Of a stretch of DNA of 64,000 bases, positions 62,957 through 64,000 are shown piece after piece; position 1 is the stretch's first letter, and every line of letters starts with the position of its first letter. The position numbers and the translations under genes are program-made. The DNA comes from Geomonas subterranea (GTDB lineage: Bacteria > Desulfobacterota > Desulfuromonadia > Geobacterales > Geobacteraceae), in assembly GCF_019063845.1 (NCBI RefSeq), contig NZ_CP077683.1, positions 2,968,501-3,032,500 on the forward strand, in the 5' to 3' direction. The notes under the pieces are model-generated. The model saw nothing but the letters and a program-made list of their open reading frames with translations. It was not told the origin of the DNA and ran no database searches.

Positions 62957-64000
62957 GCCTTGCCCCTCACCGGGGAAGCGACCGGGACGCGGGTCCTGAC
63001 CTTGGTCTTGGGGGGCTCCGGCTTGGCCGCCTTGGGCGCCGGAGGGGGGAACTTCTCCAGTGCGACCGCCAGCACGTCGTCGATGTTGGTTGCGGCGACG
63101 ATCTTCAGCTTCTTGAGGATGGTCTTCGGGACGTCCTCGAGGTCCTTCTTGTTCTGCACCGGGATGATGACCGTGGTGACGCCCAGGCGCGCCGCGGCGA
63201 GGATCTTCTCCTTCAGGCCGCCGATCGGGAGCACCTTGCCGCGCAGGGTGATCTCGCCGGTCATGGCGACTTCCTTGCGCACCGGGATTTTGGTGAGCGC
63301 GGAGACCAGCGCAGTCGCCATGGTGACGCCGGCGGAGGGGCCATCCTTCGGGATGGCACCTGCCGGGACGTGCACGTGGATGTCGATGGTCGAGCTGAAG
63401 TCCTCGGGGATGTTCAGCTCCGCGGTCTTGCTACGGATGTAGGAAAGCGCCGCCTGGACCGACTCCTTCATGACGTCGCCCAGCTGGCCGGTGAGGGTCA
63501 GCCCCCCCTTCCCTTTCATGACCGTCGCCTCGACGAACAGCACCTCGCCCCCGACCGGGGTCCAGGCGAGTCCGGTGACCACGCCGACCTCGTTCTTCTC
63601 CATCTCCTCCTCGCGCAGGAACTTGGGGGGACCCAGGTACTTGGGGACGGTGCCGGCGGTGATGACGAACTTCTCACCCTTCCCTTCGGCGTATTTCCGC
63701 GCCACCTTGCGGCAGACGCTGCCGATCTCGCGCTCCAGGTTTCTTAGGCCCGCCTCGCGGGTGTACTTGGCGATGATGGTGCGCAGGGCCTCCTCGGAGA
63801 AGGTCACGATCTCCTCGGTGATGCCGTTTTCCTTCACCTGGCGCGGCACCAGGTAGCGCTTGGCGATGCCGAGCTTCTCCTCCTCGGTGTAGCCGGAGAG
63901 GTTGATCACCTCCATCCTGTCGCGCAGGGGACCCGGGATGGTGTCCATCTGGTTCGCCGTCGCGATGAACATCACGTTGGAGAGGTTGAAGGGGAGGTTT
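62953..64000 (-). CDS. lon: ATP-dependent protease Lon (N-terminus beyond right edge)
   Basis: The C-terminal about 349 residues of Lon: end of the AAA+ module ([21 protein letters not shown], sensor 2 [11 protein letters not shown]) and the protease domain with the catalytic Ser in [11 protein letters not shown] and Lys in [10 protein letters not shown]. The end is a Pro/Lys-rich tail ([15 protein letters not shown]), longer than in many homologues. thiL is coupled downstream. Confidence 0.95.
   Translation of the reverse strand, partial: NLPFNLSNVMFIATANQMDTIPGPLRDRMEVINLSGYTEEEKLGIAKRYLVPRQVKENGITEEIVTFSEEALRTIIAKYTREAGLRNLEREIGSVCRKVARKYAEGKGEKFVITAGTVPKYLGPPKFLREEEMEKNEVGVVTGLAWTPVGGEVLFVEATVMKGKGGLTLTGQLGDVMKESVQAALSYIRSKTAELNIPEDFSSTIDIHVHVPAGAIPKDGPSAGVTMATALVSALTKIPVRKEVAMTGEITLRGKVLPIGGLKEKILAAARLGVTTVIIPVQNKKDLEDVPKTILKKLKIVAATNIDDVLAVALEKFPPPAPKAAKPEPPKTKVRTRVPVASPVRGKA

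Overview
The window is a 64 kb stretch of GC-rich bacterial chromosome (third codon positions strongly G/C). It looks like a member of the Geobacteraceae (Desulfuromonadota). The clearest clue is the left edge: an SfrB-type NADPH oxidoreductase, a FapA-family protein, coaE and an IclR regulator in the order I remember from Geobacter sulfurreducens. Other clues are a c-type heme motif in a sensor kinase, many two-component and c-di-GMP proteins, a fmt-DUF116 pair, and GC-rich REP-like palindromes. I see no insertion sequence, prophage, CRISPR array, rRNA or tRNA. Both ends cut a gene: sfrB lacks its C-terminus at the left edge and lon lacks its N-terminus at the right edge.

Layout. 1-5 kb: sfrB (-), fapA-like and coaE (+), IclR regulator (-). 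5.2-10.6 kb: a heme-motif histidine kinase, then a thiamine/mixed operon (thiS-thiG-thiE, a YhcC-type radical SAM protein, a fumarylacetoacetase-family enzyme). The operon ends in a 47-codon gene with an in-frame UGA followed at once by a perfect stem-loop with a GGU loop. This is a candidate zinc-ribbon selenoprotein and the most interesting item in the window. 10.6-20.7 kb: a GGDEF-EAL protein overlapping a phosphate-binding-like periplasmic protein, a YaaR-like protein, a cold-shock protein, ppdK and glyQS. 20.9-22.4 kb: a MerA-like flavoprotein broken by a one-base frameshift.

22.4-29.0 kb: a compact minus-strand accessory operon dsbL-dsbI-assT-tlpA-ccdA-rhodanese-outer-membrane protein-hemerythrin. 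It is an arylsulfate sulfotransferase locus with its own oxidising pair (DsbL/DsbI) and, unusually, an adjoining reducing pair (CcdA/TlpA). A histidine kinase, a response regulator with a RepL-like winged helix and an HD-GYP response regulator lie divergent to it (29.6-33.3 kb) and may control it. 33.3-43.2 kb: NlpC/P60 and polysaccharide deacetylase-like secreted proteins, def-fmt-DUF116, an FMN reductase-like protein, a thiolase-like protein with Ser at the usual nucleophile position, small secreted proteins, and an aminotransferase behind a structured leader with a terminator.

43.3-48.7 kb: a complete chemosensory operon (cheR, mcp, cheW, cheY, cheA, cheC-like). 48.8-52 kb: lolA, yajQ, rimO, dksA. 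52-58.6 kb: a NapH-type ferredoxin membrane protein, ttcA, a small siroheme sulfite reductase-like protein, a fused homocysteine methyltransferase/methylenetetrahydrofolate reductase whose linker and C-terminal tail are made from dispersed repeats, and a DHH-CBS pyrophosphatase. 58.7-64 kb: dedA, a small transaldolase, a YHS protein, folK, a TPR protein, yjbQ, thiL and lon.

Functions that connect: thiS/thiG/thiE, thiL and yjbQ all belong to thiamine phosphate synthesis or salvage, though no TPP riboswitch is visible. Several proteins serve c-di-GMP and chemosensory signalling. The assT operon combines thiol oxidation and reduction in the periplasm.
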